Shown here: piece after piece, positions 26,621 to 37,882 of the stretch | Layout: every line of letters starts with the position of its first letter | How positions within the stretch are numbered: the first letter of the stretch is position 1 | NCBI GenBank assembly: GCA_016785225.1 | Contig: JAFBJZ010000361.1 | Location: forward strand, 372,001 to 436,000 | DNA from: Psettodes erumei | Lineage: Eukaryota; Chordata; Actinopteri; Pleuronectiformes; Psettodidae | Direction: 5' to 3' | Length of the DNA: 64,000 bases | Notes under the pieces: generated by a model | What the model was told of the DNA's origin: nothing | Database searches by the model: none | The model's input: only the letters and a program-made list of their open reading frames with translations | Made by a program: the position numbers and the translations under genes

Positions 26621-27868
26621 TGGTCAGCAGTCTAACTGAATTTAAGAGGATCTACCTGCTCTCCCTCAAAAGCCTTGATGACCAACTGTACCTCACCCAG
26701 CTCTGATTGGAAAGAGTCAGATACAAGATGTTTCCAGGATCACTGTACATGCATACTTTTTTAAGGCAACGCTTCTCCAGGAAATCTCCTCCCTCCAACT
26801 CATCAAGCCCCAGAATTGTCGAGACAATTGTGTGTTTGGTGTCATCAAATTACCTTATCATAACCTCCAGGTACTTAGAAACACTCACATATGTGAGCTC
26901 ATGGAGGAGAAAGTTCACTACTAGAACACCATTAATCATTTCTGTGCACTTTGTCCTGTGCATTTTGAAGTGAATAGCAGCACTGGAGTCTGGGAAAGCA
27001 GCTTTACATGCTTCCCCAATCACATGCTAGCATGGAACAGTGTTCAGCAACAGCTAATGCCATGGTGGCTTCAGCCTTTTTTGCAGTTTTTTACTCATTA
27101 ATGGCAGCTTGCTTTGGGTGGAAATATTATAAGGCTTTTCCTATTGAGTATGTCTCGAGTTTGGCATAGAAATCAGCCTACAATACAGGCAGTATGCCCA
27201 TGTATCATCTCCAATAAACCTTTGAATTCAGGGTTGATTCCCACTCCTTTCTCTATTTTTGAGTGTACAATTTAGACTGAGCCATGATGAGCTAGCTAGA
27301 AGACGGGGGGCGGGGCTCACGGCTGCACTTGCTGCTCATTGAGCTCGTCAGAGTCTCCAAAACACCAGAACCCCCGATAACACCAGAAAAAGCCGCTAGA
27401 TTTGTTGAGAGTCGGGTTTGTTGCCAAGAGGGTTGGAAAGTTGCCGGATATAGCAAGAAAGTCGCCAAGTTTGTAACACTGCCACATTTTTTGTGCATTT
27501 GGACAATCTGCAGAAGCTCAGTTGATCTTGTTGTATCTTTTAGTTTTGGGGGCATCGTGTTGTTGCCGGGTGCCACCATTTTTTGTGTTCATCCATTCGT
27601 GTGAAATCGGTTGTTTTGCACTTGAAATAAATGTACATAGCTGTGGTGCATTTTACTGTTGTACTGATTGTAAAGCTAACGTGTTTTAAGAATGGGTTCA
27701 TCATAGTGTAATTATTTGATGCATAAGATTAACCTGTTGTAATTTGCGTTATATGTGAAACTGCAGCTCGTGCCTCGTAATTAAATTGTGAACATGTGTA
27801 ATAGATAATAAGTGTCATTGTCAGTTATTTAAGCTAATAACTCAGGACCTTAGTACATCATAATGGAA
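26621..27868. other. Non-coding stretch
   Basis: The part to about 26990 may belong to the 5' side of the adjacent LINE. The block 27300-27560 has GC-richer sequence with words such as gtcgccaag and gccgctagat that recall a dispersed fish repeat, not identified. Confidence 0.35.
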
Positions 27869-28103
27869 GATTAATATAACACTGCAAATAAAGTCCAGTC
27901 ATTCTGTCTATTATTCAGATTCTAAAAAAGCAAGTGAACATTTCTGACAGTGGAGTAAGAATAGTCCAACCTGTTTCCAATAAAAAAGAACATCAACAAT
28001 GTGTTTAACATTTGTGTTTGTATCTTGACACAAGAAAGAGGAAGTCAGGTCGCTGCACTGCCTGAACTTCACTTTAGAAATGATTTGTATAGGAAACAGG
28101 CTG
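27869..28103 (+). repeat. Duplicated unit, copy B
   Basis: Second copy of the unit at 23237-23480, same orientation, about 4.6 kb away. By eye the shared core (for example catcaacaatgtgtttaac, tgtttgtatcttgacaca, gaggaagtcaggt) is close to 90% identical. Confidence 0.75.
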
Positions 28104-29572
28104 AAACACTTGGAACACAGTGAAGACTTATATTTGATTCAGTTTCAACTGAATGACAGACACAAAGACTTGATGAGAAGTTTTTGCAGTACATGAAAAG
28201 TAGCTGCAGCTGTTTCCCAGCACTTCACACTGACCTGAATCATCCCCAGAGACCGGACAGTTGGGATGGTTCAACATCTCACTGAACATGTCATTTTTGT
28301 AATCACACTCATTAGGAATATGAAGAAAAATGTGTCACTGTGGACAGGTGCAGGAGTTGTGTTGAACTGTTTCTATGTGGAGTGTCAGTAACCTCAAAAT
28401 CTCTGACAGTTACAGTTGTAATGGCCTTTGATCCACGACCTCAAGGTCAAATCAAACCATCAACTGAAAAATGGATTGCATTGTACAACACAAATCCTTC
28501 ATTACATGGAATGCCCAGAAGAAGTGAGCATGTGAAATGTTTGTTTCCATGAACATTTTAGTGAAGCTGAGTGGCCATGTTGAATGGTCCTGTTACTCTC
28601 TGTATCACTATGAGTGACATGTGTTGAATCACACATAAAGGTCTGGGCTGTGGCTCAGCCAAAGATTTGAAATAAGAAACATGGGGGACACCATCTAAAT
28701 GCTAAAACAAACAGCCTGTAATGGAGATTCATCTTTACTGACAGAAATGTTAGACCCACTTGAATGTCTGGTGTAAATGTAATCCATTAGCCGACATCAG
28801 ATGCAGACACATTTGAGATACAAGGTGTTTATAATGCCAAGTAGAGAGAGGTGCTAAAGAGAAACATTGTAATACTATCAATACATACACACCTTCACTT
28901 TGACTGAGACAAGCTCCTACTGGCTGTAACTGCGATTAGACTGGAGTCATAACACAGTTAAGTGGCTGTGTCACTTAAAGCCCTGTGGAGACTGGAAATG
29001 CCAAACTGAATGTGACATTTAGATCGCTGTCAGTCACTCGTTCTTCTCCAACTCTGCCTCAAACATTTCTCTTACACGCCTGGTCTGTCCTGCTTTACCC
29101 TTCTTTAAACCTCCCTGTGCCATTAACCTTTAATACTTCAGATACCTATCTGGAGATCACAGGACGCTGAGCTGCTTTTTCTCCTCAGCATCATGCAGGA
29201 CAGCAAGGAACCGCAGTCAGCCCACCATTATCTGCTCTGTTAGTTTTAGTCGCAGGAGAACAATGTGACCAACGGCAGTTTCTTTTCTGCAGATGATTAA
29301 TGACAATCACAAAATTAAGGGGGCCTCATTTAAAATCATCAGCTGGAGGATCTCTGCACCCAAAAGACCTGGATCTATTGTGTAGCTGCAGTTGTGGGGA
29401 GGTGTGCTCAACTGCACAAGACTTCTAAATAATGGTAGTCAGCAGTCAAGAAGAAGCATTTGAACACAGCATTCAATTAAAAGACAGATGATCCAAATGG
29501 TCTGCTCTTCCTGGAGCAGTACACCAGGGGGCAACCAGCCTCATTCACCTTATTACTGTTGAAGTACCCACA

Positions 29573-29574
<2 letters not shown>
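28104..29574. other. Non-coding stretch
   Basis: No gene is recognised. If copy B marks a duplicated gene, its coding part might once have lain here, but I see no kinase wording. Confidence 0.35.
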
Positions 29575-29612
<38 letters not shown>

Positions 29613-29618
29613 TGTGTT
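29575..29618. repeat. (GT)n microsatellite
   Basis: More than 15 GT units with one interruption, seen directly. Confidence 0.95.
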
Positions 29619-31729
29619 GGGGAGGTTTATGGAGAATGTGCCGACGTTTGTGAGGGAGACAAATAAGGCTGATCCTAATCTCATTATCTTAAAATATCTT
29701 GTCATAGTAGAAGTTCTGTATCTCAATAAACACATTATTGCAAAGTGTTTTCATATTGATTATAAAACCTAAAAGGGGGATTTAAATACCAGTATATGTT
29801 TTTATATTTAGCCACACAACTGTTATGCTGCAGCAGCCCCCATTTTCAGCTAACCTTATTTAACAAACACTGTCGCCATCACTGATTATTCACTCACAGT
29901 GCACAATCCCAAATTCTTCTTTTGTTCTGCTCGGCTCACAGAGTGAAGCCTTGTTAACCCCCCAGGTTTGCGACTGGTTGTGTTTGCCGGCAGTGCGCCA
30001 GCTGTTGTATCACTGTTAGAGAAACAGCTAATTACCATCATCATCTTGAAGTTGCCCTGACCCGACAGGGAAGGAGCGGTGTATGAGCTCAGATGGAAAG
30101 GTGATCCTGCAAAACACAGGTTATTAAATCCTAATCCTAAAAACTAACTCTCAACCTCACCCAAATCTAACCTCAGTCTTAAACCCGTTTGCTCCACCCT
30201 GTAATACATCATCATCTACATATTTCATTTCATCAGCTGGTAAGTATGATAACTTCTTTCTTGTCTTTTCTGCATCATTACATGGCACTGAATTAATATG
30301 ATGATCATTGTCGCTCAGAAGTTTTCACACCAGTGGCTGGATGACATGATAGGTAAGCCAAAGCATCTGTATCAACTCCTTGTGGCTGGCTGCAGTATAG
30401 GTATAGGTCCTAACTACCGTCCCCTCTATGTTAGCTAACAGGACAAGGGCCAAACTACAAGATCAAAGTACATGTGAAATACATTTTTGTTTCGGTCAAT
30501 TTAGGTAGTTCTTATCACGCTGATCTGTGTGTGCCTTCCTCTGATGTGTTTGGTTTTGAGTTGTTCTTTGATGCTCTAAGAATGGAGTGAGATGTCAGGA
30601 CTGACAGCTGAGATTGAGTCGTAATTGATCTGAAGTCAGACATGAAGTCATCTGACTGATATCACAGCTCCAATCCCTGGCTCCACACGATGTCACCGGT
30701 GTTAGATGCATTTGTGCCTGGGATATGTTGGCCTCATTTTTGTACAATGGAAGGAAATGGAGACGTGTTGTTCATCTTTCTATGCTGTCATCATTTGATT
30801 AGACTCAGATGGAGATTGTTATCAAGCGCCATTGACCTGGAGAAATCTTCCATTGATGGCTGTCTTTTGAGACTGTGAAATAAGTTGTCACTGACTGAAA
30901 ATGGCAAGTCATTTTTGTCAGCTTGTGTCGGAAGTAGAGGATCAGCCATCTTATTAACCACAGTTATTATAGACTGCACGTGCCGTGCTAGATTGGAAAG
31001 TTTAACAGGTGTAGCAACAGTAGAGGGCACAGATCTTAGCAAAGAGTCACTTTATGTGCAAAATTCACAATGTTTAACACATTTACTGGAATAAATGAAG
31101 CTGTACATACAGTATACAAAACAATTTAACCAATGGAGACAGGTTGTAATCAAATTAAGGTTTGTTTATGCATATTAAATTGTAGATTACATAAAAACCC
31201 AGATGGCAGGGTGATATGTACAGCTATTGGAACACGGAGCTTTCTGATGTGTCAGGCCATCTTATAGCAGCCCCCACACATGGCTGGAGCCATCAGTTTG
31301 GGGTGCAGGGTGGGTACTGTGAAGGTTTAAAGTGAATTGTACACCCTGCTGAGTTTTTGTAGTTTCTGCATGTAGCATTGTGTGCGAGCAGGATGCTCAT
31401 TAGACCTTCCACTTCAGCATGTGAATGCAGCGCCAGGAAGGGTAACTGCATGACATCAACACTGTTACCACCCCCGAATTAAGCAACATTAATGAAAATC
31501 AGTGCAGACGTGCATGTCATCATGATGCAGTAACAACACTGAGCAAGACTGTGAATTTCATAGGTGTTAAAAAGGAACTGACACTAGTGGGTCCCAGGAA
31601 GGTAGAAAAAACACATCTAGAAACAGCAGCATTTGCAAGAGTTTGGAAAATGGTTGCAAGTAATGTGGCCTTATTATTGTAAAGACACGTGATTTACTAA
31701 TTAACTTTTCCGTCGAACCTTCTAATGAC
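29619..31729. other. Non-coding stretch
   Basis: No gene, RNA gene or mobile element is recognised. Confidence 0.4.
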
Positions 31730-32482
31730 CTTCTATTGCTCAACAATCAAGTACTCACATACTGCATCACAGCGTGGTATGCCAGGAGCTCAGCTGCAGA
31801 CAGGAAGGCCCTGCAGAGGGTCGTAAACACACTCCAGAGGATTATTGGCTGGCCTCTGCCATCCTGAGAAGACATCTCCAGCCCCCTTTGCCTCAGAAGG
31901 TTCAGATCCATCCTCAATGATCCCTCCCTCTCAACTCATCATATGTTAGACCTGTTGCCCTCGGGCAAGCGCGACAGGTCAGTGAAGACCCACACCTCCA
32001 GATTCACAAACATTTTCTTTCCTGGGACAAAAGAACATTAAACAAAGTGTAATTTCTCTCAACAACAAACATCCTGTGTAATATTCTTGGAATACTACAT
32101 CCTGTGCACTATGTTTTATCCTGTGTAAGTACTATTGTCCGCTGCCTTCATTATTTATTATCTACTATCTTAACCCTTTTCTTTCCCGTGCAATTTCCTT
32201 AAATCTGGTGCAATGACCTCCTCATTGTTCACTGCTGCTATATATAGTTAGTATAGTATTGTTTATATTATCCAAATACATCTTGTTTTATCTACGTTGT
32301 TGTCTGTTTGTCTGTTCTATATGTTCTTATGTTATGATGTGGTAGTAATAGTTTCTGTTTTTAGTTATGTTTATCTGTTTTTAAGCACGGTGTAGCACCC
32401 GCAGTCTCATTTTATGTAACATATAAAGACAATAAATGATGGCAATAAATAATGGCAATAAAGCTTTCTAATTTCTAATTTC
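31730..32482 (+). mobile_element. 3' part of a LINE (CR1/L2/Rex1 group)
   Basis: It encodes Y-C-I-T-A-W-Y-A-R-S-S-A-A-D-R-K-A-L-Q-R-V-V, then L-C-L-R-R-F-R-S-I-L-N-D and L-L-P-S-G-K-R-D-R-S, the post-thumb C-terminal region typical of fish LINE ORF2, with at least one stop (after P-L-P-S). The 3' UTR of about 440 bp ends in repeated caataaatgatgg/caataaa words and a ctaattt tail. 5'-truncated and dead. The RT catalytic motifs are not present. Confidence 0.85.
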
Positions 32483-33194
32483 CTTAATTGCCACAGGCAG
32501 TGGCTTGTTGTTATCATAAAAAAGAATTCTGATGTGCAGAATTGTCCGTTTTTGTTTTTTATTTTAGACACTGGCTGTTGTTATTTTGGAATAACCTTAT
32601 CAAAACACTTGTCAGGTTATGTAACCTGCAGGCTAGTCTGTTCCTCAGCCTGACTGCCATCCAGGATGAAAAAAGAAATGGTGTACCCTGTCAGTGTTCA
32701 TATGCAACTTGTACACTTAGACAGTTCTAATATTTAGAGTTTAAAGTTTGATAGATAGAGGTTGACCTCTGCCTGTAGTGCAGTAAGTGTTCAAAAACTA
32801 TTTTTTATTTGTAAATTTGAAATTGTTCCAGCAGAGTGTTAATGTCCTTCCAGGCGAGAGGAATTAAGCCCACCACACATAGCAACATGCAATATTCATA
32901 GTCATGCACCATATATACTGCATGTCAATTATGCATGAATGATGCTACCACCTGTGATGTTGAAGTGTTAATCATTCATCTTCACATGGCATGTCATCTC
33001 TCAAAACACAGAGCAACCACCAATAGTGTTCCACATAATTTGTGTATCTGTGACTATAATTTGTATTGACAGTGGTGGTGTTTATGACTTATGAGCCTAA
33101 GCACTCTCCCAGGGTTCAAAGTGCTATATTAAAACTAATAATAATTAATTGCTATATAATGGTGGTAATTAATAGTTCTAATTTTACCATTGAT
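32483..33194. other. Non-coding stretch
   Basis: AT-rich; no feature recognised. Confidence 0.45.
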
Positions 33195-33405
33195 ACAGAA
33201 AAGCCACCTTGACTTTGATCAGATTTTGTTATGTTGCACCCTCATGCCAAAACTTTTTCAATTTTAAATCCTCAATCCACTCTCAATACCCCATAAAAAA
33301 GCCAAAACAAGTATGCAGACCCTTTGCTATGACAATTGAAATTCAGCTCAGGTGCCTCTGATTCCTCATGATTATCTTTGAGATATTTCTGCACCTTGAC
33401 TTTAG

Positions 33406-33881
33406 TGTTTTTGGACCAGAAAGGGCAGGAGACCAGAAGCACACAGTTCGAGTTTTTATTGGTTTCCAGCAAGGAAAATCCCTGAAAAGTCGCACACGTG
33501 GTGTACCTGGTGCCGACTCTTCCGGGAGGTTGGCGTAGACGTAGTCGTGGTCGAGGATGTAGCCGAGGTCGAGATCATGGTCAGGAACGTAGCCGTGGTC
33601 AGGGACATAGCTGTGGTCGGGATCGTGGTCAGGAACGTAGTCGTGGTCGTGAGCAAAGAACGCTGGATGTCGCGAGGCAATCATCTGGCACTGAGTGACT
33701 GGAGAGCTGGGCTTTTGTAGGGAGGTGTGTTGATTGCCAGATGAGTGTCAGGTGTGTCTCATCTGCCTGTCGGGGAAACCAGCCACGCCTCCTGTCAACA
33801 CCTGAGAGCAAGGAGAGTCTACAAAAGAGACAGGAGAGGCAACCCGAAAACTGAGGAACAAGCCCATCCTGGGCCATCACA
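33406..33881 (-). mobile_element. LTR nested in the Tc1 relic
   Basis: Read on the minus strand it starts TGTGATGGCC at 33881 and ends CCAAAAACA at 33406, with a TACAAAAG promoter-like box near 33715 and AATAAA at 33460-33455, about 50 bp from the end. Both borders coincide with breaks in the Tc1 wording. The flanks (tttag and gatct) do not match, so either Tc1 sequence was lost at insertion or the element is a recombination product. A degenerate 18-24 bp tandem repeat occupies about 33535-33660. Confidence 0.65.
33535..33660. repeat. Minisatellite of degenerate 18-24 bp units in the LTR
   Basis: Units built from cgtagtcgtggtc / catggtcaggaacgtag repeat about six times. On the minus strand they would read as D-H-D-Y-V-P repeats and on the plus strand as R-G-R/Q-E-R-S repeats. 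Both open frames are a by-product of the repeat and not evidence of a protein. Confidence 0.75.
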
Positions 33882-34205
33882 GATCTTCTGGTTTGATCAA
33901 ACCAAGATTGAACTGCTTAAGCACAATTGTAAGCCTCATGTCGGGAGGTAACTAGGCACTGCTCATTACCTGATGGACAGGGGAAGCTGAATGGAGCAAA
34001 GTAGAGACATTCTTAATGAAAAACTATACCTTCTGCCAGGACAGTGACCCTAGGCACACATCCTGGAAAACACAGGAGTAACGCAGCGAAACACCGTGTC
34101 TCCTTAAAGGGGCCCAGCTGGAGCCCTGACATGACCGCTGATCCCCATCCAGCCTGAGACATCTGCAGAGAAGAATAGCAGAAAATCCAGACATCCAGAT
34201 TCACA

Positions 34206-34477
34206 TGTTAATGATACTGACATGGGGTGGACTCAGTTTTATTGTGTATATTCATAATCGGGTCAACAGATGTTGATGTGTCTGTACTGTCACCACATTT
34301 TGTTGTTGGAGTTGGTTGCGGTTAATCTTATCTTATCATCTCAAGTATTTTATATACTCATTCATTCATTTTATGTTAAATTGTGCCATATAATGCCTTA
34401 GAATTATATTGATTATAAGTTTTACTATAATCCCTATAATTCCTCTAGCAAGTGTAGAATATTATGTATCCAGTGTG

Positions 34478-34479
<2 letters not shown>
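34206..34479. other. Non-coding stretch
   Basis: A tcttatcttatcatc run at about 34328 resembles LINE tail repeats. No gene is recognised. Confidence 0.35.

Positions 34480-34517
<38 letters not shown>
34480..34517. repeat. (ATT)n microsatellite
   Basis: Twelve perfect TTA/ATT units, seen directly. Confidence 0.97.
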
Positions 34518-35645
34518 GTATTTCAGTAGTCACACATAAACCAATGCGAACTTGCAACTGCATGAACATGCACATGCATCTGAAGTAATTTCAATTTCCC
34601 AGGAGAATGATTTATTGAATACAAATATCCAATAGTCTCCTATTCTCCCTCTAAGGATGCTGTATCTCAGTTACGGTGTTGATTGCAGTCTGGGGAGACA
34701 AGATTCTCGGCCGTGACAAGAAGATGGACAGATAGGGACAGATGAGTTCCTTAGAGTGAGGCTAACAGCCACAAACACACACATTCAGCGCACAAAGGCA
34801 GAATTCATCTATTCCTTATCACAATCTAGCCTGTCGCCCCACAGTATTTTATTTATATCCCCGTGTGTGTGTGTCTCACTCTGTGCTTTTCTGTGGTGAT
34901 GAAACAGTGCGCCTGATGGCCAATCTCTCTGCAGAGGAGTGAAACTCCTGAGAGAAAACAGCCATCACCACCAAAGCCAGACAGGGTCAGCGAGTGAGAA
35001 GGCGAGAGGTATTCGTCAAAGGAAATGAAGGCAGGAAAGTCATTTTTAACACCGGGTTCTTCATGCGGGGGCGATGGAGCTCAACTGGCATGTTTGGTGG
35101 ATCAGAGCCAAGCCATCTTTATTAGCGACTATGATGTGGCCAATTTCTGACCTCCTGTCAGTCATCCAGGCAAACATCCACCAGTAGAGACAGGACTCAT
35201 TTCCATATCCACTTGTTTTTTCATCTGTGAGCCTGGTCTTCTGTCTGTCCAGCACTCTGGTTCAGAGTGAGACAGCTACTAGCCAGACAGTATGGATGTT
35301 CACAATCCCACCATAGAACGTTAAAAAAACAAAACAAAATGGGTGTAGCTTGCGTCTGAAAAATGAAGCTAATGTGGAAGTGGCTTAAACCTGCATACTA
35401 CAGAATGACTGTTAGGGGACAACTCCAATGGTTGCAAAAAGAAATCTGTTTATATAGAAGTCTATGAGAAAATTAGCTGACTTCTCACTGGATTTACTTC
35501 AGTTAACATTTTCATACTGAGTTTATGGTCTCACCTGATCAAAGCAGGGAATGTTTTGGGTTGTGGCTACAGTGTGAATGACAGATAGTGCGGCAACCAC
35601 ACAATCATTTTGATCTCGTAGTTCGTGTTGTTCTCAGCAGTCACA
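34518..35645. other. Non-coding stretch
   Basis: No gene is recognised. The region from about 35320 resembles old dispersed repeat sequence without clear ends. Confidence 0.35.
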
Positions 35646-35700
35646 TGGAAAATGCCATATTTGAACAACAGGGTTCGTTGTTCAAATATGGTATTTTCCA
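35646..35700. repeat. Near-perfect inverted repeat (hairpin)
   Basis: The 24-base arm 35646-35669 and the arm 35677-35700 are complementary at 23 of 24 positions (G against A opposite at 35654), around a 7-base loop agggttc. No longer terminal repeat or target duplication is apparent. The stem is too short for a usual microRNA precursor. It may be a recent snap-back duplication or part of a palindromic element. Confidence 0.85.
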
Positions 35701-37451
35701 GTTTCAAAAATACAAGATGGCTGTGGTGGAATTGCAATAATGGAGGCTTCAAAACAGCAGTTCACAAACTATTGGGTTATTTCATGGAAGCTACATCTAG
35801 TTTTTTTAAGGTCTATGGGTCCAGCGAAGGCTAATTGCCAGTTATTTTGGGTGACCTCCACACCTTTCGTCTTCTGCCATGGTCACGTTGAAACTTCTGC
35901 TTGAACAATGCAACTTGTTGCCAGGAAACATTCTGTTTTTCCACAACCCCCTCTGTTCTTCCACCAATTACTATCATCAAGTCAGCGGTCGCCCTAGACC
36001 ACAACATGCAATGGCCGCAGGCTGCCAAGATGTTGACAGCTGACATACTCCACTGAGAATAACGTTCTTTTTCTTTGTGGACAGTTTTCCTCTTGTGCTT
36101 TATACCCTCAGGACAGATGCTCAGTTTTGTCCACAATATACTGTATTTTATAAGGCTGTGGTGCTAGAAAACTTCGCAAGCACATTCAAACTTAATTAAT
36201 TTCAATTACCTAATGTGGTTTGTTCAAGCATTGTCACCTTGTATGTCCCTAATGAGATTACTACTGCTCCACTGTGTGTGTGTGTCAGCTGCAGTTTTAA
36301 AGCATTGAAGAGAGCGTCTGTCAGTCCCAAGCTTGAGGCGTATTATATTGACACCATTGCTTAGGAAACTGAAGGGCCCTCTTCACCTGGCTACATTTTC
36401 TCATGCTAATTTGTCCTTGTTGCTAATTCAGACAGCCACATTTAAATTGTAAATCCGTCCACTTCTCCTGGAAACATTCAAATAGTTTGTCAGGAATTTA
36501 CATGAATGCTTAAAACACACCCTAATGAGCCAGCTTGGCCTCAGCGGAGAACACAGCTATTATCCTATTATTCTATTCAGAGACAATATGGAGTGTTGCT
36601 GAGTTTTATGGTCATATTAAATCAATGCTGAGATGCATCCGAGTCATCCATGCTGAGTAAGGCAGAAATAAATCAGACAAACAGGGAACAGCCTCAGTCC
36701 ATGTCTGGCTTCTGTGAGAAATCATACAGGAGAGTGCGCCTTCTAAGAAGCACATATAATGTCAAACAAGGGAGACAATACAAGTAAACAAGTTTTCTCA
36801 AAATATTACTTTCTGAAAAGAGACAAATGGCAGTGATAAAGAAGTGGAAATGCACCAACAGGAGCAGGCCCAGCATCCACTAGTTGGTGTTTACAAGTTA
36901 AAATGAGTAAAATGTGGAACTACATATTTCCATAATATATGTCATGACCAAACGTGTGTATGTGGGTGGGGGGTTATAGGTATGAAGGCTAAACTATTAA
37001 AATATTATTGAAAAAAAATATAGCACAAAACTTGTGTAAAAGGATGAATAAAATACTTTTGAACTCTTATTCACATTCAAATCAGTAATTTTTTGCCATA
37101 TAAACCTGAAACATCAGCTTGGAATTTGTTGTGTTACCATTCAAAACAAAAACCAAGTGTGTCAGCGATGCTGAACATGGCAGAGGATGCGTCAGAGGGT
37201 GCAGACAGGCCCGTTTCTGCTCCAGTACTCACGGACACGTCTCTTCAGGAGGACACATCAAACCCAGAGGTCCAGCATCACCCTGCACATGAGCTCCGAC
37301 TCACCGACGAAGACACAATCCCTCACTGGCTTCCCACACACTGATGGTTATTGGGATCCTGTGGATTGCACTCTTCATGTTTAGGTCTCATGTGTTCAGT
37401 GTTGTGGAATCGAACAGTTGGCAATCAGCTTCACACCCAGAATTGTTCTGT
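35701..37451. other. Non-coding stretch
   Basis: No gene is recognised. The block 35700-35880 may be an old repeat. Confidence 0.4.
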
Positions 37452-37882
37452 TGTCACATCTGCTCCAACACTAGAGTTTTTTGGACTCTTTTGTTCACTC
37501 TTTTGTTTCCTAGTGTGTCTCCAGCTTGTCTCTGTGCTTTCCTGCTCTTGTGATTGTCTGCTCCACCCTAATGTGTTCCACCTGCGCCTCGTTTCCCCTG
37601 CCTCTCTGCTGTATGTAAGCAGAGTCTTTGTCTGTCCCTTCTCCCTTGTTGGTTCATCCTGTTCAGTTTCCTGTTTTGTCCCTCTTTTTCCTTTGTTCAT
37701 CCCTGCCTTTTGCAACTGATGGATTTACTTTGTTACTTGATATAGGTATTTTTTGGTTTTATCCTGCACTTGCATTTCAGTTTGATATTTGGACACTTGC
37801 TCTTTTTGAAAATTAGATTTCTTCATGGCACCTCCCTACCTGCCTCTTGCCTGCATTTGGACCCAATCTTAAAAATGTGACA
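37452..37882 (+). mobile_element. LTR-like remnant, copy 3
   Basis: The ends TGTCACAT and ATGTGACA are perfect 8-base inverted repeats with TG...CA. Internally, ccaccctaatgtgttccacctg and gtatgtaagcagag match the order seen at 3332-3795, and the end carries gcctgcatttggaccca like copy 1's gtctgcattcgggtccg. No target-site duplication is evident. The poly-A signal is degraded (aaaattagat). Confidence 0.6.

Larger units (their letters stand above)
33195..34205 (+). mobile_element. Tc1-like transposon relic, interrupted
   Basis: The left part (33195-33400) is the diverged 5' region of a common fish Tc1 family, with tttaaatcctcaat and gcctctgattcctc wording up to gcaccttgac. After an inserted LTR the transposase body resumes at 33882 (gatcttctggtttgatcaaacc, gattgaactg) and continues to a C-terminal block at about 34100-34200 encoding G-P-S-W-S-P-D then I-C-R-E-E. 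The catalytic-domain frame is broken by stops, the central several hundred bases are missing, and I could not find a matching right terminal repeat. Dead copy. Confidence 0.75.

Noticed and set aside
27292..27604. Pair of overlapping open frames on both strands in a GC-richer block
   Set aside because: No recognisable protein features on either strand; more likely an unnamed dispersed repeat.
33343..33684. Minus-strand open frame of 113 codons with D-H-Y-V-P repeats
   Set aside because: It coincides with an LTR minisatellite and runs through the LTR poly-A signal; its repeats explain the openness of several frames at once.
35646..35700. microRNA precursor
   Set aside because: The stem with its loop is only 55 bases and almost perfectly paired, unlike the longer, imperfect stems of animal pre-miRNAs.
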